NCBI GenBank assembly: GCA_019638255.1
Contig: JAHBUD010000003.1
Span: 62,001 to 126,000 of the forward strand
From: Cyclobacteriaceae bacterium
GTDB taxonomy: Bacteria; Bacteroidota; Bacteroidia; Cytophagales; Cyclobacteriaceae
DNA: 64,000 bases
Reading direction: 5' to 3'
Shown here one piece after another: positions 44,701 to 51,716 of the stretch. Numbering within the stretch: position 1 is the stretch's first letter; each line of letters begins with the position of its first letter. Below the pieces are notes generated by a model, which saw nothing but the letters and a program-made list of their open reading frames with translations, made no database searches and was not told the origin of the DNA. The position numbers and the translations under genes are program-made.

Positions 44701-45273
44701 GTTATTCCAGTTGTTGATGTGGCCCTTACAGAAATGGAATTGATTCGTTTACCTGATCAGGCTATAAAACCTGCTGTATCGATTCAAAATAAGAGTAACG
44801 TGGTGCTGGCTAACCTTTCCCTTCGGATGGAATTGAATGGTGCTTTCATACGCAACATTGTTCCGGTGTCAATCGAACCGAATTCAACCTACCGGCATGT
44901 CTTCGATTTTGAGCTTCCGTTTATTTCAACCCTGCAGGCTGTGTGTGTAAACGCTGAAATAGAAGACAACTCACCGGACGACAACCGCATCTGCGCAAGC
45001 GTAGATGAAGCTTTTGTTTTTCTGGCACCTTATCCAAACCCAGTATCTTCTCAACATGAAATCAACGTGGAGTGGGTGGCTTCCGACAATCGAACTACTG
45101 AAATTCTACTTGTGAATTCTTTAGGTCAGCAGGTTACGCGAATCGAGGCAACTTCCTCTGTTGGATATAATACAGTAGTAATCCCAGGATCTGGCCTACA
45201 GTTGGGTATGTATTATGTGCAAATCCGGTATGGCTCAATTATCCGGACTCACCGGATACTGGTTGCAGATTAA
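41719..45273 (+). CDS. Large secreted protein: six-fold repeat region, seven PKD-like domains, T9SS sorting domain
   Basis: 1184 residues. The ATG at 41719 gives a signal peptide (MHLILFLLILLSLNVFGQ); the frame is open earlier but overlaps the GT4 gene. From about 42020 to 42840 a motif of the type L-x-R-L-D-F-G recurs six times about every 54 residues, suggesting propeller blades. From about 43000 to 44715 seven PKD-like units follow, each near 80 residues with WNFG or WDFGDG cores and two cysteines. The last 85 residues (PYPNPVSSQ...YYVQIRYG) are a type A T9SS sorting domain, which targets it to the cell surface. Adhesion is likely. Confidence 0.88.
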   Translation: MHLILFLLILLSLNVFGQCIGVDFQGKPNACINEQLDFVNTTLAADDLDYEWDFCAGDLQTSGHAEGVLTNPNFFRARSVRMIKEGNNWYGFSISATANILMRLDFGSDFKSTPTFTNLGNISGALSSAFGFDIIKHNGVWHIFVANGGALNILRLSFSNGIESTPTLSILQTASAFASSIPNSIKLVTDGGSFYAFVSTGSSAANTKLVRLDMGTSVLNLTPSTTDIAVPSSNQLRGLSFVKQCDHWVGFAVSTGNNVLYKLDFGAAINELPVVTAFNTGGALNQPISIEIRNEGGEYFAFIQNARIEEVNAAIYRLSFGSSILSNSPSFSTLSYPQLTGGGYALDIVNENSYWSAFTFNLGTSTLVRVDFDNTCSASTQISIEENPPLINYILPGIYRVTLKASRGNSDFYFTQTVNVSSSVAPDIIFQTQNVCASHPISFFSENTSGNIVIYDWNFGDAGTSSSPNPTHVYTTADTYDVNLNVTASNGCSNVAQEQLTVFNQPVADFTLPAVSPICTNQNYLFTNSTSFDAGISPSWEWSVNGIPISTNQNLEFLFVNAVSQEIKLKATIPGCESEATKSIGSVVTGPNVDFSITGQCEDAPVSFTNNTTGVVSSYAWDFGDGQNSTAVNPVTAFNNPGTYQVNLSATNAAGCVNTKNKPITIYSKPQTNFSVALPPFSCNGTPTQFTDLTPNPFDSNITSWLWNFGEGGTSTLRNPQHTFTSAGGYNVSLTATTNFGCSTLLELPVTISQSPTANFTNTPPCLGVPVSFTNTSTGTLQSQQWQIESTFYTIANPVHAFTTTGNKSVTLNVTATNGCVASVNRTLIVPNIVTPDFTFTRNCINQQTEFTSNTVSATDPISTYAWNFAGLGTGNLNPQNFSFNNTGNFNVSLSVTTQTGCVYSVAKNVNIVNAPQANFTATPSVGPPPLQVQFTNTSVNATSYSWAFNDPTNSTSTLVSPSFTYTTLGQYVADLTAFNAQGCSTIFSRVIHVVIPVVDVALTEMELIRLPDQAIKPAVSIQNKSNVVLANLSLRMELNGAFIRNIVPVSIEPNSTYRHVFDFELPFISTLQAVCVNAEIEDNSPDDNRICASVDEAFVFLAPYPNPVSSQHEINVEWVASDNRTTEILLVNSLGQQVTRIEATSSVGYNTVVIPGSGLQLGMYYVQIRYGSIIRTHRILVAD

Positions 45274-45316
45274 TCTCCAGCGCTCAGTTTATTCTTTCGC
45301 TTTTTCCCTTATTTTT

Positions 45317-45333
45317 ACCAAATATAATTTGGT
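45317..45333. promoter_or_regulatory. Palindrome upstream of the Lrp/AsnC gene
   Basis: ACCAAAT-ATA-ATTTGGT is a perfect 7-bp inverted repeat with a 3-bp AT centre, 22 bp before the lrp-type ATG. The size and AT centre fit an Lrp/AsnC operator, so autoregulation is plausible. Confidence 0.45.
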
Positions 45334-45355
45334 TTATAATCCCCTCTAACGACTT

Positions 45356-45829
45356 ATGAAAAACATCAAACTGGATAGTACTGACAGGAAAATCCTGGAA
45401 TTGCTTCAACGCAATTCAAACATTACCAATGCTTTGCTGGCCAAAGAAATTGGCCTTTCGCCTGCACCAACCCTGGAACGCGTGAACAAGCTGGAGAATG
45501 CCGAGGTGATTAAGAGTTACCATGCTGTAATTGATCCGGCTTCAGTAGGGCTTGGTGTTAGCACCTTTGTAATGGTTACCCTAAAAGGTCACAATAAGGA
45601 TAACATTGAGAAGTTTATGCATGCTATCAATCAGGTGGATGAAGTTATCGAGTGCCATCATATTACAGGGGCAGGTGATTTTATTCTAAAGATCATCTGT
45701 GCCGATATAGCTGCCTATCAGCAACTGATGCTGGAGAAAGTTTCCAACATTGATGTGGTAGACAGTCTCCAATCGATGGTTATTTTGTCCACGATGAAAT
45801 CAAGCAAGGTGCTTCCTATTCCAAGTTGA
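45356..45829 (+). CDS. Lrp/AsnC family transcriptional regulator
   Basis: A 157-residue regulator. The N-terminal winged helix is LDSTDRKILELLQRNSNITN...EIGLSPAPTLERVNKLE, and the C-terminal RAM domain (residues 65-145) includes GAGDFILKIICAD and the usual ligand-sensing fold. Family members form octamers that respond to amino acids. A 17-bp palindrome lies 22 bp upstream. The next gene, a phosphoribosyltransferase, starts 2 bp after its stop, so both are expressed together. The effector is unknown. Confidence 0.93.
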   Translation: MKNIKLDSTDRKILELLQRNSNITNALLAKEIGLSPAPTLERVNKLENAEVIKSYHAVIDPASVGLGVSTFVMVTLKGHNKDNIEKFMHAINQVDEVIECHHITGAGDFILKIICADIAAYQQLMLEKVSNIDVVDSLQSMVILSTMKSSKVLPIPS

Positions 45830-45830
45830 T

Positions 45831-46334
45831 ATGGTTTCGGAAAAAACATTGATTCTTGATGGCGCGCAGGTGAAGCAGAAAATTCGCAGGATGGCCTTCG
45901 AGATTTATGAGAATAATTTCAAGGAGAAATCCATTGTTATAGCTGGAATTGACGGGCAGGGTTATGTGTTGGCCAAATTGCTCGCGAAAGAAATTGAATT
46001 GATATCATCTATAGAAGCAAAACTGGTGAAAGTAAGTCTGGATAAACTTGCGCCACAGCAAGGCGAGGTTGTTCTGGATTGCGATGTGAAGGAAGTAAAA
46101 AAGAAGAGCATCATTTTAGTGGATGATGTGCTCAACACAGGCCGTACCCTGGCGTACGGACTTAAACCCTTTTTAGATACGGAAGTAAAAAAAATTGAAA
46201 CGGCTGTGCTCGTCAATCGCAGCCACGCCAACTTTCCAATTTATCCGCAATATACCGGGTATGCACTGGCTACTACCATCAAAGATCACGTAGAGGTTGT
46301 CCTGGGCAAAGAGTCCGCTGTTTACTTATTGTAA
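45831..46334 (+). CDS. Phosphoribosyltransferase family protein (PyrR-like)
   Basis: A 167-residue type I phosphoribosyltransferase with the PRPP motif IILVDDVLNTGRTLAYGL. The 13-residue motif and the DGQGYVLAK strand-loop resemble PyrR (uracil phosphoribosyltransferase / pyr regulator), but PyrR regulation is not visible here: I see no obvious attenuator. It starts 2 bp after the Lrp gene and precedes panB by 4 bp. The function could be pyrimidine or purine base salvage. Confidence 0.75.
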   Translation: MVSEKTLILDGAQVKQKIRRMAFEIYENNFKEKSIVIAGIDGQGYVLAKLLAKEIELISSIEAKLVKVSLDKLAPQQGEVVLDCDVKEVKKKSIILVDDVLNTGRTLAYGLKPFLDTEVKKIETAVLVNRSHANFPIYPQYTGYALATTIKDHVEVVLGKESAVYLL

Positions 46335-46338
46335 ATCC

Positions 46339-47157
46339 ATGTCGGTACACAAAAGCGATTTAAAGAAAATCACCACGCACCAGCTCCAGGAAATGAAGAA
46401 CCGTGGAGAAAAGATTTCCATGCTCACCGCTTATGATTACAGCATGGCAAAAATTATTGACGGTGCGGGCATTGATATTATACTCGTAGGCGATTCAGCT
46501 TCGAATGTGATGGCGGGTAATGAAACAACATTACCGATTACGCTCGACCAAATGATCTATCACGGATCATCAGTAGTGAAAGCGGTAACACGCGCACTGG
46601 TTGTAGCCGACCTTCCGTTTGGTTCTTATCAGGGAAGTTCTGGTGAAGCACTCCGCTCGGCCATACGAATTATGAAAGAAGCTGGGGCGCATGCCGTGAA
46701 ACTGGAAGGAGGCAGTGAGGTAAAGGACTCTGTTGAGCGTATTCTTATGGCTGGCATTCCGGTTATGGGCCATTTAGGACTTACCCCTCAATCGATTTAT
46801 AAATTTGGAACCTATTCTGTGCGGGCGAAGGAAGAAGCAGAAGCGAACAAGTTGTTGGAAGATGCGAAACTGTTGGAAGCCTGTGGATGCTTTGCTATCG
46901 TGCTCGAAAAAATTCCAGCCAAACTGGCGAAGCAAGTGGCCAGTGCATTGCATATTCCGGTAATTGGTATTGGTGCAGGACCGGATGTAGATGGCCAGGT
47001 ATTGGTAATGCAGGATATGCTGGGCATTAGCCAGGATTTTAAGCCTAGATTTTTACGCAGGTATGCCGATTTGCATACGGTGATTACCCATGCTGTGGGT
47101 AATTACATTGCAGATGTTAAGGCAAAAGATTTTCCGAGTAGGGAGGAGATGTACTAG
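46339..47157 (+). CDS. panB: 3-methyl-2-oxobutanoate hydroxymethyltransferase
   Basis: A 272-residue TIM-barrel enzyme making ketopantoate from 2-oxoisovalerate and methylene-tetrahydrofolate, the first step of pantothenate/CoA synthesis. Motifs: MLTAYDYSMAKIIDGAG, LVGDSASNVMAGNETTLP (metal-binding Asp), VVADLPFGSYQ and GIGAGPDVDGQVLV. The ATG at 46339 lies 4 bp after the phosphoribosyltransferase stop. An extra in-frame 14 codons upstream are ignored since they overlap that gene. Its stop overlaps the end of the reversed CAP gene. Confidence 0.96.
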   Translation: MSVHKSDLKKITTHQLQEMKNRGEKISMLTAYDYSMAKIIDGAGIDIILVGDSASNVMAGNETTLPITLDQMIYHGSSVVKAVTRALVVADLPFGSYQGSSGEALRSAIRIMKEAGAHAVKLEGGSEVKDSVERILMAGIPVMGHLGLTPQSIYKFGTYSVRAKEEAEANKLLEDAKLLEACGCFAIVLEKIPAKLAKQVASALHIPVIGIGAGPDVDGQVLVMQDMLGISQDFKPRFLRRYADLHTVITHAVGNYIADVKAKDFPSREEMY

Positions 47158-47722
47158 TTGCAAGAAACTGCAATTGATTCATCATTCAGCGTGCCAAACC
47201 AAACCACTCCGTAATCCTTGTAAATACCAATCCCGATGGCCTGCCAATGCGTGTCTTTCCAGGTGCCTTCATTCACGATTACTCGATTATGACCAGGCTT
47301 TTTTTCCAGCCCGTCAATCCTTCTTCAGCATGGGCACCAGCTGAACTGAAGTAGGAAATCTCGAACCCATTGCTTTCGTACCCGGCAATTTCACGGGGTT
47401 TGTCCCACATACATTTGGCTTCTTTGTGGTCGTTGGTATAGCAGCAGGGCGTCCAGTTACCTTTGTTCGACCAGCTGTGCAGGTTACAGCGGTCGCCATC
47501 CGATTGGTAGTTTTCCATCAGGTCGCGCGCATGCGTTTGTGCAACCATGGTAAGTTTAGCCGAAACCGGAATACTTGCTAATCCTTTGGTTTTGCGATAT
47601 TCCATCATCAGGTTATAGAGTTTCAATTCTTCCGGTTGCAGGCAAACAGATAGGTTATCTGCTAAAGGTTTGTAAGCCGACAAAATCACAGCGCCAAGCA
47701 GAAAGGGTATTATTTTCTTCAT
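47154..47722 (-). pseudogene. CAP-domain (SCP-like) exported protein, one homopolymer frameshift
   Basis: The N-terminus is a signal peptide (MKKIIPFLLGAVILSAYKPL), followed by CAP features: KLTMVAQTHARDL, NLHSWSNKGNW and AGAHAEEGLTGWKK. The frame then ends early at 47279. In another frame the rest of the domain continues: PGHNRVIVNEGTW, then AIGIGIYKDYGVVWFG to a TAG at 47156-47154. One extra A in the A7 run (T7 on the plus strand, 47299-47305) would restore a 189-residue protein. It may be a sequencing error, a recent mutation or slippage. CAP proteins are secreted and often bind lipid or protein partners. Confidence 0.8.
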
Positions 47723-47749
47723 GAAATGAATAACGCCCATAATCATAAA

Positions 47750-47777
47750 ACCTATTCGTTTATAGGTGTATTTTTTT
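47750..47777 (+). terminator. Weak hairpin with T tract upstream of icd
   Basis: ACCTAT (47750-47755) and ATAGGT (47762-47767) form a 6-bp stem, followed by GTA and seven T (47771-47777). It lies upstream of icd in a gap behind the reversed CAP gene, so it could only terminate read-through from panB. Confidence 0.35.
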
Positions 47778-47823
47778 AATTTCGGGGCTCAAAATGATAC
47801 TTTAAATTTAATCATAATACGAA

Positions 47824-49155
47824 ATGAGCGATCAAAAGATTACCATCCATAACGGAAAATTAACAGTACCGGATAACCCTACCATTCCATTTATTGAAGG
47901 CGATGGAACCGGGCCGGATATTTGGGCTGCTTCGCAACTGGTATTCGACACAGCCGTGCAGAAAGCTTACGGAGGCAAACGGAAAATAAACTGGAAAGAA
48001 GTGCTGGCGGGTGAGAAGTCGTTTAATCAGGTTGGTAACTGGCTTCCAGATGAAACATTGGATGCCTTTCGCGAATACCTGGTTGGTATTAAAGGCCCGT
48101 TAACTACACCCGTGGGTGGCGGAATGCGTTCGCTCAATGTTGCCCTTCGACAGATTTTGGATTTATACGTTTGCCTTCGTCCTGTGCGGTGGTACAATGG
48201 TGTGCCTTCACCCGTTAAGAATCCGGCAGCCGTGGATATGGTCATTTTCCGCGAGAACACCGAAGATATTTATGCAGGCATTGAATTTAAGGCAGGTACT
48301 CCAGAAGCTCAGAAGATGCTTGACTTCCTGGCCAAAGAGTTTCCTAAAGAACACGATAAGATACGTTTTAGCACCCAGGCAAAATCAGAAGAGTTTTGGA
48401 AGATGGTGGGTGCAACCAACATGAACAATGAAGTAAATGTTGGCATTGGCATTAAGCCGGTAAGCAGGAGCGGCAGTGTTCGGTTAATCCACAGTGCTAT
48501 TGCCTATGCTATTAAACATAATCGTAAATCAGTAACGTTGGTGCACAAGGGTAACATCATGAAGTTTACCGAGGGCGCCTTCCGCGATTGGGGTTATGCA
48601 ATTGCTGAGGAATACTTTGGTGATAAAGTATACACTTGGAGCCAGTGGGAGAAAACTAAAAAGGAAAAGGGTGAAGAGTCGGCTAATGCCGAACAGAAAG
48701 CAGCCATTGCAGCGGGCAAGATCATAATCAAAGATTCTATTGCAGATATTACACTACAGCAGGTGTTAACCCGTCCGGAAGATTTTGAAGTGATTGCTAC
48801 ACTTAACCTCAATGGCGATTACCTGAGCGATGCACTTGCAGCACAAGTAGGCGGTATTGGTATAGCGCCTGGTGCCAACATCAACTACATCACCGGTCAT
48901 GCTATTTTTGAAGCTACACACGGCACGGCTCCCAAGTATGCCGGTCAGGATAAAGTGAATCCCGGTTCGGTTATTCTTTCGGGTGTGATGATGCTGGAAT
49001 ACATGGGCTGGCAGGAAGCGGCCGACCTGATTAATAAAGGATTGGAAAAAGCTATTTCGGCCAAACGCGTTACCTACGACTTCCATCGGTTAATGGATGG
49101 CGCCACTTTGCTCAAGTGTTCCGAGTTTGCAGAGGAGATTGTGAAGAATATGTAA
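47824..49155 (+). CDS. icd: NADP-dependent isocitrate dehydrogenase
   Basis: A 443-residue decarboxylating dehydrogenase converting isocitrate to 2-oxoglutarate in the TCA cycle. Seen: PFIEGDGTGPDIW, GGGMRSLNVALRQ (substrate Ser/Asn/Arg), IFRENTEDIYAG, and ATHGTAPKYAGQDK with the K-Y pair and the later VTYDFHRLMDG Tyr/Arg that set NADP preference in the E. coli enzyme. It closely follows the E. coli type over its whole length. A bidirectional terminator separates it from ribH. Confidence 0.95.
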   Translation: MSDQKITIHNGKLTVPDNPTIPFIEGDGTGPDIWAASQLVFDTAVQKAYGGKRKINWKEVLAGEKSFNQVGNWLPDETLDAFREYLVGIKGPLTTPVGGGMRSLNVALRQILDLYVCLRPVRWYNGVPSPVKNPAAVDMVIFRENTEDIYAGIEFKAGTPEAQKMLDFLAKEFPKEHDKIRFSTQAKSEEFWKMVGATNMNNEVNVGIGIKPVSRSGSVRLIHSAIAYAIKHNRKSVTLVHKGNIMKFTEGAFRDWGYAIAEEYFGDKVYTWSQWEKTKKEKGEESANAEQKAAIAAGKIIIKDSIADITLQQVLTRPEDFEVIATLNLNGDYLSDALAAQVGGIGIAPGANINYITGHAIFEATHGTAPKYAGQDKVNPGSVILSGVMMLEYMGWQEAADLINKGLEKAISAKRVTYDFHRLMDGATLLKCSEFAEEIVKNM

Positions 49156-49180
49156 GCACTTTTATTGTTGATTTATTATA

Positions 49181-49209
49181 AAAAAGGGGCCGCATTATTG
49201 CCCCTTTTT
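49181..49209. terminator. Bidirectional terminator between icd and ribH
   Basis: AAAAAGGGGC (49181-49190) pairs with GCCCCTTTTT (49200-49209), loop CGCATTATT, with A and T tracts on either side. Confidence 0.9.
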
Positions 49210-49236
49210 TATTTATCAAGCACTTAATGTAATCGA

Positions 49237-49704
49237 TTAAAACCCCAGCATCTTAATCGCTGTCAGCGCAGCCTCTTCACCTTTGTTGCCATGCTTACCA
49301 CCGGCACGGTCGAAGGCTTGCTGCTTGTTCAATGTAGTCAATACACCGAAGATTACCGGCTTGCCGGTTTTCAGTCCGACTTCAGTAATGCCGTAGGCAA
49401 CCGCTTGACAGATGTAATCGAAGTGGGGTGTATCTCCTTGTATAACACAGCCTAGGCAAATCACAGCATCAATTTCATCGCGTTGTGCCATCCATTGCGC
49501 GCCAAGGGAGAGTTCAAATGTGCCGGGTACATTCTTGCGAATGATGTTTTGCTTCTGCACACCATGTTGGATCAGGCTGGTAACAGCACTTGAATACAAA
49601 GCCTCGGTTATGTCTTCATTCCATTCAGCAACCACAATGGATATGTGTACAGATGAAAGATCTATTCGGGTTTGGATTTTTCCAGAGGACAATGGGCCGG
49701 CCAT
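49237..49704 (-). CDS. ribH: 6,7-dimethyl-8-ribityllumazine synthase
   Basis: A 155-residue lumazine synthase. It condenses the aminopyrimidine and dihydroxybutanone phosphate in the last step before riboflavin. Motifs: VPGTFELSLGAQWMA, CLGCVIQGDTPHFDYIC (catalytic His) and FGVLTTLNKQQAFDRAGG. It follows a TPR gene on the minus strand, but a terminator hairpin stands between, so a separate promoter is likely. Confidence 0.96.
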   Translation of the reverse strand: MAGPLSSGKIQTRIDLSSVHISIVVAEWNEDITEALYSSAVTSLIQHGVQKQNIIRKNVPGTFELSLGAQWMAQRDEIDAVICLGCVIQGDTPHFDYICQAVAYGITEVGLKTGKPVIFGVLTTLNKQQAFDRAGGKHGNKGEEAALTAIKMLGF

Positions 49705-49736
49705 AACATTTCAGTTATAAGGATTACAAAACAAAA

Positions 49737-49758
49737 AAGGGATAGTAACCTATCCCTT
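49737..49758 (-). terminator. Intrinsic terminator after the TPR gene
   Basis: AAGGGATAG and CTATCCCTT form a perfect 9-bp stem, loop TAAC. On the minus strand a TTTTTT tail follows. It separates the TPR gene from ribH. Confidence 0.85.
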
Positions 49759-49778
49759 CAAAAGTAAATCAATTTCTT

Positions 49779-50465
49779 CTAGGAATTGCTTTCCAGCTTT
49801 GCCTTAAACTTTTGAGCATTGGTAAACTCAGATGAATCAAAATACTTGGTTATGATAACATCATAAGCCTTTATCGCCTTCTCGGGTTGGTTTAATTTTT
49901 CATACGCCAAGGCTTCTTTCATCAGGTAAGTGGGCGTGAAAAATTTGTTGGGCTTATAGCTTGAAGCTTTGTTATAGTACTTCGCTGCATCTTCAAATTT
50001 CTCTTCTTCCATATAGGCATCACCAATCAGGCTGAAAGCGCGAGCTTGTACCAATAAGTCGCTTGAACTAAAGTCCTGAAGGTAAAGTCTTGCAGCTTCA
50101 AACTTTCCTTGCTTCAAATAGGAAACTCCAGCATAGAAATGCGCCAGGTTTGCCGCATCTGAAAATTTATACTCTTCAATAATATCGATAAAGCCAAGGT
50201 TGTTTCCATCACCGTTCAGGGCAAGGTTCAAGCTGTCGGCTTCGAAATAGTAAACAGCCTGAAACATTTCGCGCTGCGCCTGGGCATCCTGGCTTGACTT
50301 GTAATACATAAAGCCAAAGTACCCGGCTACTACTAATAATAATGCGCCAACAACACCGGTAACGAGTTTTGAATTTTGTTCCAACCAGTTTTCAGCGCCT
50401 TCGAGTCTTTCCGCCAGGGCTTCAGGGTTTTGCAGTAAGTCTTTGGTTTCGTCTTTCTTTGCCAT
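49779..50465 (-). CDS. Membrane-anchored tetratricopeptide protein (YfgM-like layout)
   Basis: 228 residues: a charged N-terminus (EGAENWLEQNSKL), one membrane helix (about 35-55, VTGVVGALLLVVAGYFGFMYY), then a periplasmic part with TPR repeats (SYLKQGKFEAARLYLQDF, YMEEEKFEDAAKYYNKA, AYEKLNQPEKAIKAYDV). This matches YfgM-type proteins that help secreted proteins at the translocon, but similarity is in layout and not proven. An excellent promoter (TTTG-N19-TAGTTTTG) lies upstream, and a terminator downstream, so it is its own unit. Confidence 0.78.
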   Translation of the reverse strand: MAKKDETKDLLQNPEALAERLEGAENWLEQNSKLVTGVVGALLLVVAGYFGFMYYKSSQDAQAQREMFQAVYYFEADSLNLALNGDGNNLGFIDIIEEYKFSDAANLAHFYAGVSYLKQGKFEAARLYLQDFSSSDLLVQARAFSLIGDAYMEEEKFEDAAKYYNKASSYKPNKFFTPTYLMKEALAYEKLNQPEKAIKAYDVIITKYFDSSEFTNAQKFKAKLESNS

Positions 50466-50488
50466 TACGCTAAATCTTTTTCCATCAG

Positions 50489-50508
50489 CTCCCGAAAGCT
50501 ATCGGGAG
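50489..50508. repeat. Inverted repeat at the predicted 5' end of the TPR mRNA
   Basis: CTCCCGA (50489-50495) and TCGGGAG (50502-50508) with loop AAGCTA. The predicted start of the minus-strand TPR transcript falls at or near its right edge, so the mRNA may start with this stem-loop. Confidence 0.65.
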
Positions 50509-50513
50509 GGGCG

Positions 50514-50544
50514 CAAAACTACTAATTAGATGATACTAATCAAA
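50514..50544 (-). promoter_or_regulatory. Promoter of the TPR gene
   Basis: On the minus strand TTTG (50544-50541), a 19-nt spacer, then TAGTTTTG (50521-50514) followed by C: a full match to the Bacteroidota promoter. The -33 part lies in a palindromic CCTG...CAGG-type sequence. Confidence 0.75.
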
Positions 50545-50572
50545 CCTGTTTGCCGGTAGGCAGGGGTGACCC

Positions 50573-51610
50573 TTAATCCACAATAAAGGGATAATTGGCT
50601 TCGTAGTAGATATCCGTTAGTGCTTCGGCCGGATCGGGGAAGTTTGATTCTTCGGCAAATTTTACGCTTTCTTCCACCTGGGCTGCAACCTTTTGCTCAA
50701 TCGCTTCAATTTCCTTTTCCGATGCAATTTTGGTTTCAAGAATTGTGCGCTTAACCACCTCCACCGGATCCCGCTGCTTGTATTCCTCAACTTCATCTTT
50801 TGTTCTGTATTTCTGAGGATCACTCATGGAGTGTCCCTTATAGCGGTAGGTTCTGAATTCCAACAGGGTGGGGCCATCGCCTTTGCGGGCTCTTTCGGCA
50901 GCTTTAGCTACGGCCAGGTGCACCGCTTCTACACTCATGGCATCAACAGGTTCTGAAGGCATATCGTAAGATTCAGCGAGTGTATACAATTCATGCACGT
51001 TGGAAGTGCGCTGCACGGATGTACCCATGGCATAGCCATTGTTCTCGATAACAAAAATTACCGGAAGTTTCCATAGCATAGCCAGGTTCAGGGCTTCATG
51101 AAAGGCACCCTGACGGACTGCGCCATCGCCCATGTAGCAAATGCATAGGTTATCAGTTTTGTTATACTTTTCTGCGAAGGCAATTCCGGCTCCCAGTGGT
51201 ATCTGGCCACCAACTATTCCATGACCTCCGATAAAATCAACAGATTTATCAAAAATGTGCATCGAGCCCCCTTTGCCTTTTGAGCATCCGGTTTCTTTGC
51301 CATATAACTCGGCCATTACAGCATTTGGGCTCGTGCCAAGCGCCAATGGGTGGGCATGATCGCGATAAGCGGTGATCCACTTATCGCCTTTCTTTAGGGC
51401 AGATACAGCTCCTGCAGCGCAGGCCTCCTGGCCTATATAAAGATGACAAAAGCCTTTAATCTTTTGCATTCCATAAAGTTGCCCTGCTTTCTCTTCAAAC
51501 TTGCGCATCAACAACATGCTCTCATACCAGAACATATAGGTTTCTTTTGAAAAACCTTTTCCGGCAGGTTCTGAGGCATTTGTTTTCTTGGCTTTGGCGG
51601 TCGCTGACAT
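50573..51610 (-). CDS. pdhA: Pyruvate dehydrogenase E1 component, alpha subunit
   Basis: A 345-residue E1-alpha with the thiamine-diphosphate motif GDGAVRQGAFHEALNLA...VIENN and GGHGIVGGQIPLGAGIAF, KGKGGSMHIF and YRYKGHSMSDP (phosphorylation-loop region). It decarboxylates pyruvate with the beta subunit, which must be elsewhere. The ATG at 51610 is preferred; an in-frame ATG 48 bases further upstream has no family support. It is divergent from recF. Confidence 0.95.
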   Translation of the reverse strand: MSATAKAKKTNASEPAGKGFSKETYMFWYESMLLMRKFEEKAGQLYGMQKIKGFCHLYIGQEACAAGAVSALKKGDKWITAYRDHAHPLALGTSPNAVMAELYGKETGCSKGKGGSMHIFDKSVDFIGGHGIVGGQIPLGAGIAFAEKYNKTDNLCICYMGDGAVRQGAFHEALNLAMLWKLPVIFVIENNGYAMGTSVQRTSNVHELYTLAESYDMPSEPVDAMSVEAVHLAVAKAAERARKGDGPTLLEFRTYRYKGHSMSDPQKYRTKDEVEEYKQRDPVEVVKRTILETKIASEKEIEAIEQKVAAQVEESVKFAEESNFPDPAEALTDIYYEANYPFIVD

Positions 51611-51716
51611 ATCCCTAATTTTGAATTTGGAATGCGAAAATAGGGCACAATTGGTCAATCGCCAAGTGCACGATCTGAAATACAGTTCCCTACAGTTAAG
51701 ATTTACCCGGATAGGC

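Noticed and set aside
29821..45273. Genomic island with mobile genes
   Set aside because: AT-richness suggests exchange, but no integrase, transposase, tRNA junction or direct repeat is visible.
41719..45273. Gliding-motility adhesin SprB
   Set aside because: The protein is far shorter than SprB-type adhesins; only the general PKD and sorting-domain features are shared.
47090..47344. Plus-strand frame covering the CAP gene's 3' half
   Set aside because: Antisense to clear CAP-domain sequence in another frame and overlapping panB; no features.
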